6,494 nucleotides of DNA from JAAZHN01 sp964605575. Lineage in GTDB: Bacteria; Bacillota_I; Bacilli_A; RF39; UBA660. Positions 1-6,346 of the stretch are shown piece after piece. The DNA is taken from contig CAZSDG010000049.1 of assembly GCA_964605575.1 (NCBI GenBank), positions 1-6,494 of the forward strand, read 5' to 3'. A model generated the notes under the pieces. The model was not told the DNA's origin. It was given only the letters and a program-made list of their open reading frames with translations, and ran no database searches. The position numbers were made by a program, and so were the translations under genes. Position 1 is the stretch's first letter; the number at the start of each line of letters is the position of its first letter.

Positions 1-289
1 TACTTAAATCTAGACTTGTTAAACTACTACAAAAGCTAAACATTTCCTTCATAGTTGTAACATTACTAGTATCAAATGAACTTAAGCTAAGACTATTAAC
101 AGTATCACAAAACGCAAACATTCCACTCATGTCAGTGACTTTTTTAGTATTAAACGTGCTTAAATTTAATTCAGTAAGACTTGAACAATTTAAAAACATC
201 TCACTCATGTTTATTACATTAATTGTATTAAATTTACTTAAATCTAAATTTTTTAGGCTTCGACATTCAGCAAACATTCGACTCATATT
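1..289 (-). repeat. Tandem 78-bp coding repeats of the BspA-like protein
   Basis: Reading the minus strand, units lie at 289-212, 211-134, 133-56 and 55-1 (the last truncated by the window edge). The equivalent ATG codons of NMS, NMS, DMS and TMK end at 284, 206, 128 and 50, an exact 78-bp step with no insertions or deletions. The units have diverged in sequence but keep MF, Cys, the Leu ladder and F(N/D)T. More units probably continue beyond the edge. Confidence 0.85.
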
Positions 290-706
290 TTCAACAAAAA
301 ATGTATCAACAAATTCTATACCAGTTATTGATATTAACTTAGAAAAATTTGAAAACAAATCATTAGAGTTTGAAGCAAGTGTCAAACCATCATCAAAACG
401 AATAAAAAGATTTTGAAAAACAACACTGTTTGTAGCTGGACCCTCATAAACATATGCCATTACAGAGCCATCTTTGTGCTTAGAAAAATCAAAGGTATAC
501 TTTAAAGGCATGATTGTTCCCTCTTGTTCATCTATTTCTAAAATCGGTATAAATTTAAGATAATGAATTGAACTAGCTATTTCATCTGTAAAGCCTCTAT
601 CTCTAAAATCTTGTCTTGTTCCAAGCATTTTTGCAGTATCAGCATTAACATCTTGAACAACAAATAATGAAATAATAATTAGTAATGATAACATTAACTT
701 CTTCAT
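1..706 (-). CDS. BspA-like (DUF285) secreted leucine-rich repeat surface protein, N-terminal part; C-terminus outside window
   Basis: This gene is open from an ATG at 706 to the left edge without a stop, giving 235 visible residues. Residues 1-22 form a signal peptide (MKK, a hydrophobic core, then VNA before DTAK), which fits signal peptidase I cleavage. Residues 23-115 are a non-repetitive domain I do not recognise, and 116-139 look like a degenerate capping repeat. From residue 140 there are 26-residue repeats of the pattern NMSxMFxxCxSLxxLxLSxFNTxxVx: 140-165, 166-191, 192-217 and a fourth cut by the edge. This pattern is typical of the DUF285/BspA-like leucine-rich repeat family, surface proteins often linked to adhesion; a role here is inference. 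An in-frame ATG at 715 would add three residues (MWI). The 706 start gives the cleaner signal peptide, but neither start has a strong ribosome binding site. The total length is unknown. Confidence 0.9.
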   Translation of the reverse strand, partial: MKKLMLSLLIIISLFVVQDVNADTAKMLGTRQDFRDRGFTDEIASSIHYLKFIPILEIDEQEGTIMPLKYTFDFSKHKDGSVMAYVYEGPATNSVVFQNLFIRFDDGLTLASNSNDLFSNFSKLISITGIEFVDTFFVENMSRMFAECRSLKNLDLSKFNTINVINMSEMFLNCSSLTELNLSTFNTKKVTDMSGMFAFCDTVNSLSLSSFDTSNVTTMKEMFSFCSSLTSLDLS

Positions 707-727
707 AATCCACATCTTTATAACTAC

Positions 728-756
728 ATTTAAACATCAATACTACCTTATATCAA
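728..756 (-). promoter_or_regulatory. Candidate sigma-A type promoter for the BspA-like gene
   Basis: On the minus strand a -35 like TTGATA (756-751) is followed after exactly 17 bases by a -10 like TTAAAT (733-728). A transcript would begin near 721 and give a short leader before the ATG at 706. It sits in the 67-base gap after the second permease gene, where I see no clear terminator hairpin, so co-transcription with the permeases is also possible. Chance matches are common in DNA this AT-rich. Confidence 0.35.
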
Positions 757-773
757 TATTAAACAGACTTGCT

Positions 774-1916
774 TTACACTAATTCTTCTTCTAAATTGTA
801 ATCTTCCATTCCAAATAATTTTATTTTCTTTAAAGAAAATTTAAATAGTATTTTAAATAAAGCAATTACAGGTGTTGCAATAATCATTCCAATTATTCCC
901 CCAAAATAACCAAAGACTATTAAACCAATAATCATTGTAACTTGTTGAAGTTTCATCGTTTTTTTCATTACCAACGGCATTAAGAAATTACCATAAATTA
1001 TTTGAATAACCAAGAAGCCAATTAAGACTATTAAACCAGTTTGATAACTTTGACTAAAAGCAATTAAGATTGTTGGCACACCGCCGATTATTGATCCTAC
1101 ATAGGGAATTACATTAACAACCGCACAAAATACCGCGAACAATAAAGGGGCTTTTAAACCACCAAAAACAAAACCAAGAAAACACATAACCGTTAAGATT
1201 AATGTAGAAATCAATGTTCCTTTAACATATCCGTATGATTTATGACCGATTACTTTAAATAATAACTTTAATTCAGCAACATATTTATTTGGAATTAAAT
1301 GATAAAAGTACTCTCTTGTTTCATTATAATGTAATATAAAATAAAAACCAACAATTAAACCAATTAATATTTGGCCAATTTTATTTATTAAACTAGTTGT
1401 TAAACTAATAAATGACTGAGGTAAATTAATTATTACGGAATCACGATAATTATAAAATCCAGTCATAATATTTTCTTGATACTTAGAAAAATCAAGACCA
1501 GGTATGGAATTTAATCCCTTTAAACCTTTAGAAATAATTCCATTTGAATCATTAAAAAAATTACTAATAAGTTTAATCAATTCATTTAATTGCTTAAATA
1601 TCATAGGCACCATTATTAATACAAATAAAATAATAATAGCAATAAATAACCCATAAACAAAAATAGTTGCGGTTAATCTTTTTATTTTATTATCCTCTAG
1701 TCTTCTTACCAAAGGGTTTAATGTCCAAGCTAAAACTATGCCAATCAATACTGGAGAAATTATTATTAATATTTTCTTAATAAGTTTAATTATTTCTAGA
1801 TCAATAAAAATCATCGAAACAAAATAGATAATGATAACTATTAATACTACATAGATAATCTTTAAAATCCTACTAAGTAAATCAAAGGGAATAATATTTA
1901 TTAACTTATTTTTCAT
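774..1916 (-). CDS. AI-2E family transporter (second of a tandem pair)
   Basis: This 380-residue integral membrane protein belongs to the AI-2E/PerM permease family (PF01594, formerly UPF0118). Members have been linked to autoinducer-2 export (TqsA) or Na+(Li+)/H+ antiport; the substrate here cannot be assigned. Hydrophobic segments lie near residues 18-37, 46-65, 82-104, 175-196, 232-253, 256-278, 284-308 and 325-355. The soluble stretch at about 105-170 between the third and fourth segments is usual for the family. The signature NVIPYVGSIIGGVPT is at 268-282, and the C-terminal GGIIGMIIATP element at 339-349. The ATG overlaps the TGA stop of the upstream paralog (ATGA) and has only a weak Shine-Dalgarno match (GAAG), suggesting translational coupling. 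Compared with the paralog, the acidic residue before the conserved GN is Tyr308, and Leu-His-Pro is replaced by Leu-Gln-Gln at 323-325. Family assignment is secure; function is not. Confidence 0.95.
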   Translation of the reverse strand: MKNKLINIIPFDLLSRILKIIYVVLIVIIIYFVSMIFIDLEIIKLIKKILIIISPVLIGIVLAWTLNPLVRRLEDNKIKRLTATIFVYGLFIAIIILFVLIMVPMIFKQLNELIKLISNFFNDSNGIISKGLKGLNSIPGLDFSKYQENIMTGFYNYRDSVIINLPQSFISLTTSLINKIGQILIGLIVGFYFILHYNETREYFYHLIPNKYVAELKLLFKVIGHKSYGYVKGTLISTLILTVMCFLGFVFGGLKAPLLFAVFCAVVNVIPYVGSIIGGVPTILIAFSQSYQTGLIVLIGFLVIQIIYGNFLMPLVMKKTMKLQQVTMIIGLIVFGYFGGIIGMIIATPVIALFKILFKFSLKKIKLFGMEDYNLEEELV

Positions 1917-3070
1917 TTTGCTTCAAGCTCTGAGGCTAAATCATAGTTTTCCATATCAAATAGTTTAAATTTCATTAAGACATATTTAATTAATATTTTC
2001 ATTAATGAAACTAAAGGTGTAGCAATTACCATCCCAACAATTCCAAATAAGGAACCAAAGATCAGCAAACTAACAATAATTGTTACAGGATGTAATTTCA
2101 TCGTTTTACTCATAATTAAAGGATGTAATATATTTCCTTCTAACAATTGAGAAACAACAATTATTAATAGAACTAATATTCCAGTTACTGTACCTTGACT
2201 AAAGCCAACAATTATTGCTGGTACACCACCAATATATGGACCAATATAAGGAATAATGTTTGTTATCCCACAAAATAAACCAAATAAAACTGGGGCTTTT
2301 AAACCAGCAAAAGCAAAGCCGATAACATTTATTAAAAACAGGATTGATGATGAAAATAATGTTCCCTTAACAAAACTATGTAATTTAGAATTAATAACTC
2401 TAAATAATAGTTTAACTTCTTTATAATGCTTTTTCGGAACAAATGAGAATAAATGTTTACTTGCTGAATCAAAGTTAAATAGTAAATAAAAGCCTACTAA
2501 TAAACCAATAACAAATTGTCCTAAACCAGAAAATAATCCAGTCACAATTTTTACAAAGGCATCAGGAACACTAACGACAATGTTTTTACCATACTCTTCT
2601 ATTGAAGTAAATACACCTACTCTAATCGTTTCAATATCCAAACCATCAATATTAGCAAAGCGATCAAGTAAGTTGTTAATACCATTTGTTAAGTCTGTAA
2701 CTAGAGTCGGAATCATTTTTGTTAAATCATTTATTTGATTAGAGATTATTGGTACTAAAGTCCAAAGAATTAATAGTATTCCACTAACTAAGACAACATA
2801 AACAATAACAGTTGAATAAACCCTTTTCATCCCTTTACTGCTTAATGAAGAAACAACTGGGTTTAATAACCAAGCTATAACTAAACCGATTATTACTGGG
2901 GAAATTATCTTAAAAACTTTAAAGATAAATTCAAAAATTTTCCATTCTTTTAATAATACAGAAACAATTGAGATAATACCAACAATAATAACAACATAAA
3001 GTATTTTTAATATTCTACTAGTTAATGTTAATACCTCTTTTATTTCTTCCTGATTTTTTTCACTTTTCAT
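1913..3070 (-). CDS. AI-2E family transporter (first of a tandem pair)
   Basis: This 385-residue polytopic membrane protein is a paralog of the gene directly downstream, with shared blocks from SRILKI near residue 18 to the related C-termini (FDMENYDL here, FGMEDYNL there). It has the family signature NIIPYIGPYIGGVPA at 271-285, an acidic EGN at 311-313, the KLHP element at 325-328 and GIVGMVIATP at 343-352. Membrane segments are at about 20-40, 50-70, 84-106, 178-200, 235-256, 259-280, 286-310 and 328-362. The ATG at 3070 has a good ribosome binding site, AGGGTGAG at 3081-3074. The gene ends in TGA within ATGA, the start of the next gene, so the two are almost certainly one transcript; the proteins may act together or as a hetero-oligomer (inference). 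It begins 46 bases after the recD2 stop, with a -10 consensus in that gap. The transported substrate is unknown. Confidence 0.95.
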   Translation of the reverse strand: MKSEKNQEEIKEVLTLTSRILKILYVVIIVGIISIVSVLLKEWKIFEFIFKVFKIISPVIIGLVIAWLLNPVVSSLSSKGMKRVYSTVIVYVVLVSGILLILWTLVPIISNQINDLTKMIPTLVTDLTNGINNLLDRFANIDGLDIETIRVGVFTSIEEYGKNIVVSVPDAFVKIVTGLFSGLGQFVIGLLVGFYLLFNFDSASKHLFSFVPKKHYKEVKLLFRVINSKLHSFVKGTLFSSSILFLINVIGFAFAGLKAPVLFGLFCGITNIIPYIGPYIGGVPAIIVGFSQGTVTGILVLLIIVVSQLLEGNILHPLIMSKTMKLHPVTIIVSLLIFGSLFGIVGMVIATPLVSLMKILIKYVLMKFKLFDMENYDLASELEAK

Positions 3071-3087
3071 AGTCTCACCCTATTTAA

Positions 3088-3116
3088 ATTATACTATATA
3101 ACTAATATTTTTGTAA
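3088..3116 (-). promoter_or_regulatory. Candidate promoter for the AI-2E transporter pair
   Basis: The minus strand carries a perfect TATAAT at 3093-3088. A weak -35 candidate, TTACAA (3116-3111), lies 17 bases upstream; ATTACA one base further away is an alternative. Transcription would start near 3081, right at the AGGGTGAG ribosome binding site, giving an unusually short leader of about 11 bases. I see no terminator between recD2 and this gene, so read-through from recD2 could also supply transcript. Confidence 0.4.
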
Positions 3117-5288
3117 TTATTTATTTAATCTTGTCATTAAAGTTGTCTTTCTCATTTCCGAATGATTATTATTAATACTTTTATTAAATGCATTTATTTC
3201 ACCTAAAATTATTAAACTTTTTTTAGCTCGAGTAATACCCGTATAAATTAATTTATTATAAAGCATTCGTGAATAATTCATGGTAATTGGAATTATTACA
3301 TGATTAAACTCACTACCTTGACTCTTATGGATACTTATTGCATAAGCATGTTTGATATTCACTAAATCATCCCTTTTATAAGTAACAAAGTTACCATCAA
3401 AGTCTGCTTCTAAAATACATTTATTATCTTTGGGATTAACTGCAGTAATTACCCCAATATCACCATTATATACATTATTATCAGAATCATTTACAAGTTG
3501 AATAATTTTATCATTTTCCCGATAGATTACATCACCATATTTTATTTCTGACTTTTCTTTACTCTCGGGATTAAAATGGTTTTGCAATAAAATATTTAAA
3601 TTATCTATCCCATTTTCACCTTTATACATTGGAGCTAATACTTGAATATCTTCTTCTGTTAAATCTTTATTTGTTGATAAATCACAAATTTGTTTTAAAG
3701 TTTCTTTAATTTGACTAGATTTAACATCGATAAACTTAAAATCATCTTTTTTGGCAGAAAACTTTTCACTAATGGTTCCCTCTTTAACTTCCTTGGCTAA
3801 ATATGGAATATAAGAATTATTACTTTGGCGATAGATTTCTTTTAAGGAAACAGTAACAAATTTATTTGAATTAATTAAATCGCTTAAGATAAGACCAGGT
3901 CCAACACTGGGCAATTGATTTTCATCACCCACAAAAATTATTTGAGTATTATGATCAATTCCTTTAAGTAAATGATTTAAAAGATAAGTATCAACCATAC
4001 TTGTTTCATCAATAATAATTACTTTTGGAGTACGGGGATTATGTTCATTATAGGCAAATGAATTATCATCTTTATTCCATTTTAAATAACGATGAATCGT
4101 ACTTGAGCCACTTCTAGTTGCCTCAGCCATTTTTTTACTTGCCCTTCCTGTTGGGGCTAAAAGCACAATATTTTCATAATCAGCTTCACTATGCCAATCA
4201 TTAATACTTCTAAACATCTTGACTAAACCATTAATAATTGTTGTTTTACCAGTTCCTGGACCACCTGTAATAATACATATATTATTTTCTATTGCCGATT
4301 TAATCGCTAGTTTTTGTTCATCATTATATTTAACTTTAACTTCAAGTTCAACATCACTAAGTAATTTAGCAAATTTGACTATTTTATTCTTTCTTCTTTC
4401 ATTAATACTAGTTAAAACCTCAGCAATATATATTTCCATTTCATAATTATCAGTTAAATAATACCTATTATCTTCAATCATTAATTTATCTTCTGCAATT
4501 GATTTAATTATGCTATTAAATTCATCTTCTTCTAAATTAATATTAAAATTATTTTTTAGATAAAAATATATTTCTTCTTTTAAACTATAAACATCGCCAT
4601 TAGTAAATGATATTCTTTTTAATGATTCAATAATACAAGCCTTAACTCTAATTACATCATTATATTCATGATTAGTTAAATATATTTTATCTAATTTATT
4701 AAATTCAATTTCATCTATTAACGAATATATATCTTCATCAATAATATTAAATATTAGTGAGCCATAACTCTTAATTAGTTTTAAAGCTTCTTTTATTGAA
4801 AAACCAACTTTTTTTAAATCAATTAATAATTGATCAGTCTCACCATACTTAATTATAGAATCATGGATCTTAATTGCATTCTTCTCACTTATTCCAGGAA
4901 TTAATAAAATATTTCCCACCGATTCTTTAATTTTTTCAATACTACTTTCCCCATAATAATCAACTATCTTTTTTGCTGTTTTCTCACCACAACCTTTTAT
5001 TAACGATGATGATAAAAACTCGATAATTGCATCAACACCTTCTGGTTCAATTCTCTCATATGATGATACTTGAAATTGATAACCATATTTAGGATGATTA
5101 ACATACTCACCAATTAAGGAATAAGTTTCTTCTTGGTTAACATCTGCAAAATAACCGGAAAAAGTTATCGTTTTATTAACGATATCTTCTAAACCTTCAG
5201 AAGCGTATTTAACTTTAAATAAGCCAACTTTATAGCCATTACTTCCCTCAAAAATTGAAGAACGATATTTTCCTTTTATTTCTTGCAT
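3117..5288 (-). CDS. recD2: RecD2/YrrC-type ATP-dependent 5'-3' DNA helicase
   Basis: RecD2 is a superfamily 1B helicase that unwinds DNA 5' to 3'. In bacteria lacking RecBC it is tied to repair, mismatch correction and replication-fork maintenance rather than to an exonuclease complex. From ATG at 5288 the protein has 723 residues, normal for the family. An N-terminal OB-like domain (about 1-80) is followed by helix-hairpin-helix elements (GCGEKTAKKI at 99-108, IPGISEKNAIKI at 130-141) and then the motor: Walker A GGPGTGKTT at 342-350 (Lys348), motif Ia APTGRASKKM at 378-387, Walker B IIIDET at 424-429 (Asp427, Glu428), motif III GDENQLPSVGPG at 454-465, motif IV YRQS at 486-489, motif V HKSQGSEF at 654-661 and motif VI YTGITRAKK at 682-690. 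All catalytic residues are intact. AAGAGG at 5298-5293 is placed for the ATG at 5288. An in-frame TTG at 5303 would add five residues but lies upstream of that site and has none of its own. Confidence 0.97.
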   Translation of the reverse strand: MQEIKGKYRSSIFEGSNGYKVGLFKVKYASEGLEDIVNKTITFSGYFADVNQEETYSLIGEYVNHPKYGYQFQVSSYERIEPEGVDAIIEFLSSSLIKGCGEKTAKKIVDYYGESSIEKIKESVGNILLIPGISEKNAIKIHDSIIKYGETDQLLIDLKKVGFSIKEALKLIKSYGSLIFNIIDEDIYSLIDEIEFNKLDKIYLTNHEYNDVIRVKACIIESLKRISFTNGDVYSLKEEIYFYLKNNFNINLEEDEFNSIIKSIAEDKLMIEDNRYYLTDNYEMEIYIAEVLTSINERRKNKIVKFAKLLSDVELEVKVKYNDEQKLAIKSAIENNICIITGGPGTGKTTIINGLVKMFRSINDWHSEADYENIVLLAPTGRASKKMAEATRSGSSTIHRYLKWNKDDNSFAYNEHNPRTPKVIIIDETSMVDTYLLNHLLKGIDHNTQIIFVGDENQLPSVGPGLILSDLINSNKFVTVSLKEIYRQSNNSYIPYLAKEVKEGTISEKFSAKKDDFKFIDVKSSQIKETLKQICDLSTNKDLTEEDIQVLAPMYKGENGIDNLNILLQNHFNPESKEKSEIKYGDVIYRENDKIIQLVNDSDNNVYNGDIGVITAVNPKDNKCILEADFDGNFVTYKRDDLVNIKHAYAISIHKSQGSEFNHVIIPITMNYSRMLYNKLIYTGITRAKKSLIILGEINAFNKSINNNHSEMRKTTLMTRLNK

Positions 5289-5313
5289 ACAACCTCTTAT
5301 CAAAAAATAGCAT

Positions 5314-5344
5314 AAAAAAAGAATATTAGCAATTAATATTCTTA
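5314..5344 (-). terminator. Intrinsic-terminator-like hairpin after the anchored surface protein gene, just before recD2
   Basis: On the minus strand a perfect 10-bp inverted repeat, AAGAATATTA (5343-5334) and TAATATTCTT (5328-5319), encloses a five-base loop and runs straight into seven Ts (5320-5314). This is the layout of a Rho-independent terminator. The stem has only one G-C pair, so it is weak, though such stems are common in AT-rich genomes. The 5' arm overlaps the upstream gene's TAA at 5344-5342. The T run ends about 15 bases before the recD2 ribosome binding site, which leaves almost no room for a recD2 promoter. Confidence 0.55.
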
Positions 5345-6247
5345 AAGATTAAAAAAATAATTCTTTTTTATAACACTAATTAATATAATAATTAATAAAG
5401 CGATAACTCCAATATTAACTAGACTTCTAGAGTTTACAAACGTATGTGGATTAGTAGTATTTGCTGTAGTTTTCTTGGTTGATGTATTATCAGTATTTGT
5501 TTCGGTAATATTTGTTGATTTATTATCAGTGTTTGTTGTAGTTTCGACTGTTTTCGAATTTAAAATAGCATCATCAATCTTAAAGTTGGTATAATCATAG
5601 ATAGTTTGTTCATACAATGTACCACTAGAATTTATTGAAAATCCAGAATTTTCATTTGAATAAGTGTATTCAACTGGGCCAACAAATTCTACATATTTTA
5701 TAGTTGGATTATCTGTTGCTGAAGAAGCATAATCAAAATATGCTTGTTTTTGTGTTTCATTATATCCTTTATAATCAAATATTTTTTCCGTGATATTATT
5801 AATGATTGATGAATAAATGAATTGATGATGAAATAACTGTTCTTGAGATAAACTACTAATATTAGGAATAATAACATGAAGTTTACCACCTTGATCCTTA
5901 AAATTAAAAGCTATTGTTATTTCGTTTTTTTCCATTGTTAATGTTGCCTTATCAGCTTGGATATCAAAATTTAATTCTATTTTTAATTCATTAATTTTTG
6001 CTTGAATCTCTTCTTTTGAAGTAATTATTGATGAATCAGGATCATCGGGAACATCGGTGTAATAAAATGCTCCATCAGAATAGTATGTTACCTCATTAAT
6101 GTCAGGCAATTCCGTATTTGTATTACTTAATAATTCTTCTTTCAAATCATTCATTGCTTTTGTAAAAAAATCATTTCCCGCTTTAACTGGTAAAACAAAA
6201 TTAATAAACATTGCAATTATTAATGAGCAATAAATAACTTTTTTCAT
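5342..6247 (-). CDS. Secreted, C-terminally anchored surface protein of unknown family
   Basis: I do not recognise a family for this 301-residue protein. Residues 1-23 are a signal peptide (MKK, a hydrophobic core, VKA before GND) suited to signal peptidase I; its Cys7 is within the core, not at a lipobox. Residues 24-230 form a mostly polar, acidic, probably globular region rich in Tyr and Asp. Residues 232-268 are a Thr/Asn/Ser-rich linker containing two related 12-residue units starting TNTDN. NPHTF at 266-270 is followed by a hydrophobic segment (about 277-292) and the basic tail KKNYFFNL. That is either a membrane anchor or a sortase-type sorting signal of the NPxTx kind. It has a good ribosome binding site, AGAGG at 6258-6254, six bases before the ATG at 6247, which fixes the start. 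It lies between the end of another, probably exported, protein and recD2. An exported anchored protein is well supported; no function can be named. Confidence 0.87.
   Translation of the reverse strand: MKKVIYCSLIIAMFINFVLPVKAGNDFFTKAMNDLKEELLSNTNTELPDINEVTYYSDGAFYYTDVPDDPDSSIITSKEEIQAKINELKIELNFDIQADKATLTMEKNEITIAFNFKDQGGKLHVIIPNISSLSQEQLFHHQFIYSSIINNITEKIFDYKGYNETQKQAYFDYASSATDNPTIKYVEFVGPVEYTYSNENSGFSINSSGTLYEQTIYDYTNFKIDDAILNSKTVETTTNTDNKSTNITETNTDNTSTKKTTANTTNPHTFVNSRSLVNIGVIALLIIILISVIKKNYFFNL
5438..5452 (-). other. NPHTF motif, possible non-canonical sortase recognition site
   Basis: These codons encode residues 266-270 of the anchored protein. Position and order (Thr-rich linker, NPxTx motif, about six residues, hydrophobic stretch, KK tail) resemble a cell-wall sorting signal. 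Class B sortases are known to use NPQTN-like motifs rather than LPXTG. Phe at the fifth position is not canonical, and no sortase gene is in the window, so a plain transmembrane anchor remains the alternative. Confidence 0.4.
5478..5537 (-). repeat. Two direct repeats, 36-bp period, in the Thr/Asn-rich linker
   Basis: The 24-base stretches at 5478-5501 and 5514-5537 match at 22 of 24 positions and are offset by 36 bases (12 codons). They encode the two linker units that start TNTDNKST and TNTDNTST. This looks like a small in-frame duplication that lengthens a flexible stalk. Confidence 0.7.
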
Positions 6248-6269
6248 ATCTAACCTCTATTCTAATTAA

Positions 6270-6291
6270 ATTATTACATGTACGTAATAAT
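6270..6291. promoter_or_regulatory. Palindrome at the promoter of the anchored surface protein gene
   Basis: ATTATTAC (6270-6277) and GTAATAAT (6284-6291) form a perfect 8-bp inverted repeat around a six-base centre. It overlaps the candidate -10 box and the predicted transcription start of the gene beginning at 6247. It could be an operator for a dimeric regulator or a small hairpin at the 5' end of the leader. No run of Ts follows, so it does not look like a terminator. Confidence 0.4.
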
Positions 6292-6315
6292 AAAAGATTA
6301 ATATTGTCCTATTAA
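6287..6315 (-). promoter_or_regulatory. Candidate promoter for the anchored surface protein gene
   Basis: On the minus strand TTAATA (6315-6310) is separated by exactly 17 bases from TATTAT (6292-6287), which matches the -10 consensus at five of six positions. The start site would be near 6280 and the leader about 33 bases long, containing the AGAGG ribosome binding site. AT-rich DNA yields chance matches, so this is moderate evidence only. Confidence 0.4.
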
Positions 6316-6316
6316 T
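6297..6316 (-). terminator. Weak hairpin after the right-edge gene, doubtful terminator
   Basis: ATTAATA (6316-6310) and TATTAAT (6303-6297) form a seven-pair, all-AT stem with a six-base loop, followed on the minus strand by CTTTTA. It lies about 30 bases after the stop of the right-edge gene and is the only terminator-like structure there. A stem without G-C pairs would be unstable, and the same bases serve as the candidate -35 of the next gene. Confidence 0.2.
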
Positions 6317-6346
6317 GTAAATGATATAATCATTCAATTTTTTTAT

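Noticed and set aside
129..416. Plus-strand open frame of 95 codons
   Set aside because: It lies opposite the BspA-like gene, whose minus-strand reading gives a clear signal peptide and repeats. The plus frame has no recognisable protein features and only mirrors the repeat composition.
774..3070. Reading the permease pair as a quorum-sensing autoinducer-2 system
   Set aside because: The family name reflects one studied member. No luxS, lsr or sensor gene is in the window, so an autoinducer role is not supported.
4219..4446. Plus-strand open frame of 75 codons
   Set aside because: It lies opposite the Walker A region of recD2, which is unambiguous on the minus strand, and has no family resemblance of its own.
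3117..5288. Reading recD2 as part of a RecBCD complex or a defence helicase
   Set aside because: The N-terminal OB-like and helix-hairpin-helix architecture is that of stand-alone RecD2. No recB, recC or nuclease partner is adjacent, and the neighbours are membrane and surface proteins.
5289..5303. TTG at 5303 as the recD2 start
   Set aside because: The AAGAGG ribosome binding site at 5298-5293 lies between this TTG and the ATG at 5288, so it serves the ATG. The TTG has no ribosome binding site of its own, only the T-rich terminator region upstream.
5698..5889. Minus-strand open frame of 63 codons in another frame
   Set aside because: It is wholly inside the anchored surface protein gene, which has a signal peptide, a ribosome binding site and a C-terminal anchor. 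The shorter frame is low-complexity and has no supporting start signal.
6323..6345. Plus-strand hairpin (AATGAT/ATCATT) followed by a T run, resembling a terminator
   Set aside because: The T run follows the stem only on the plus strand, where no gene or transcript is evident. On the minus strand the run precedes the stem as As, so it would not terminate the right-edge gene.
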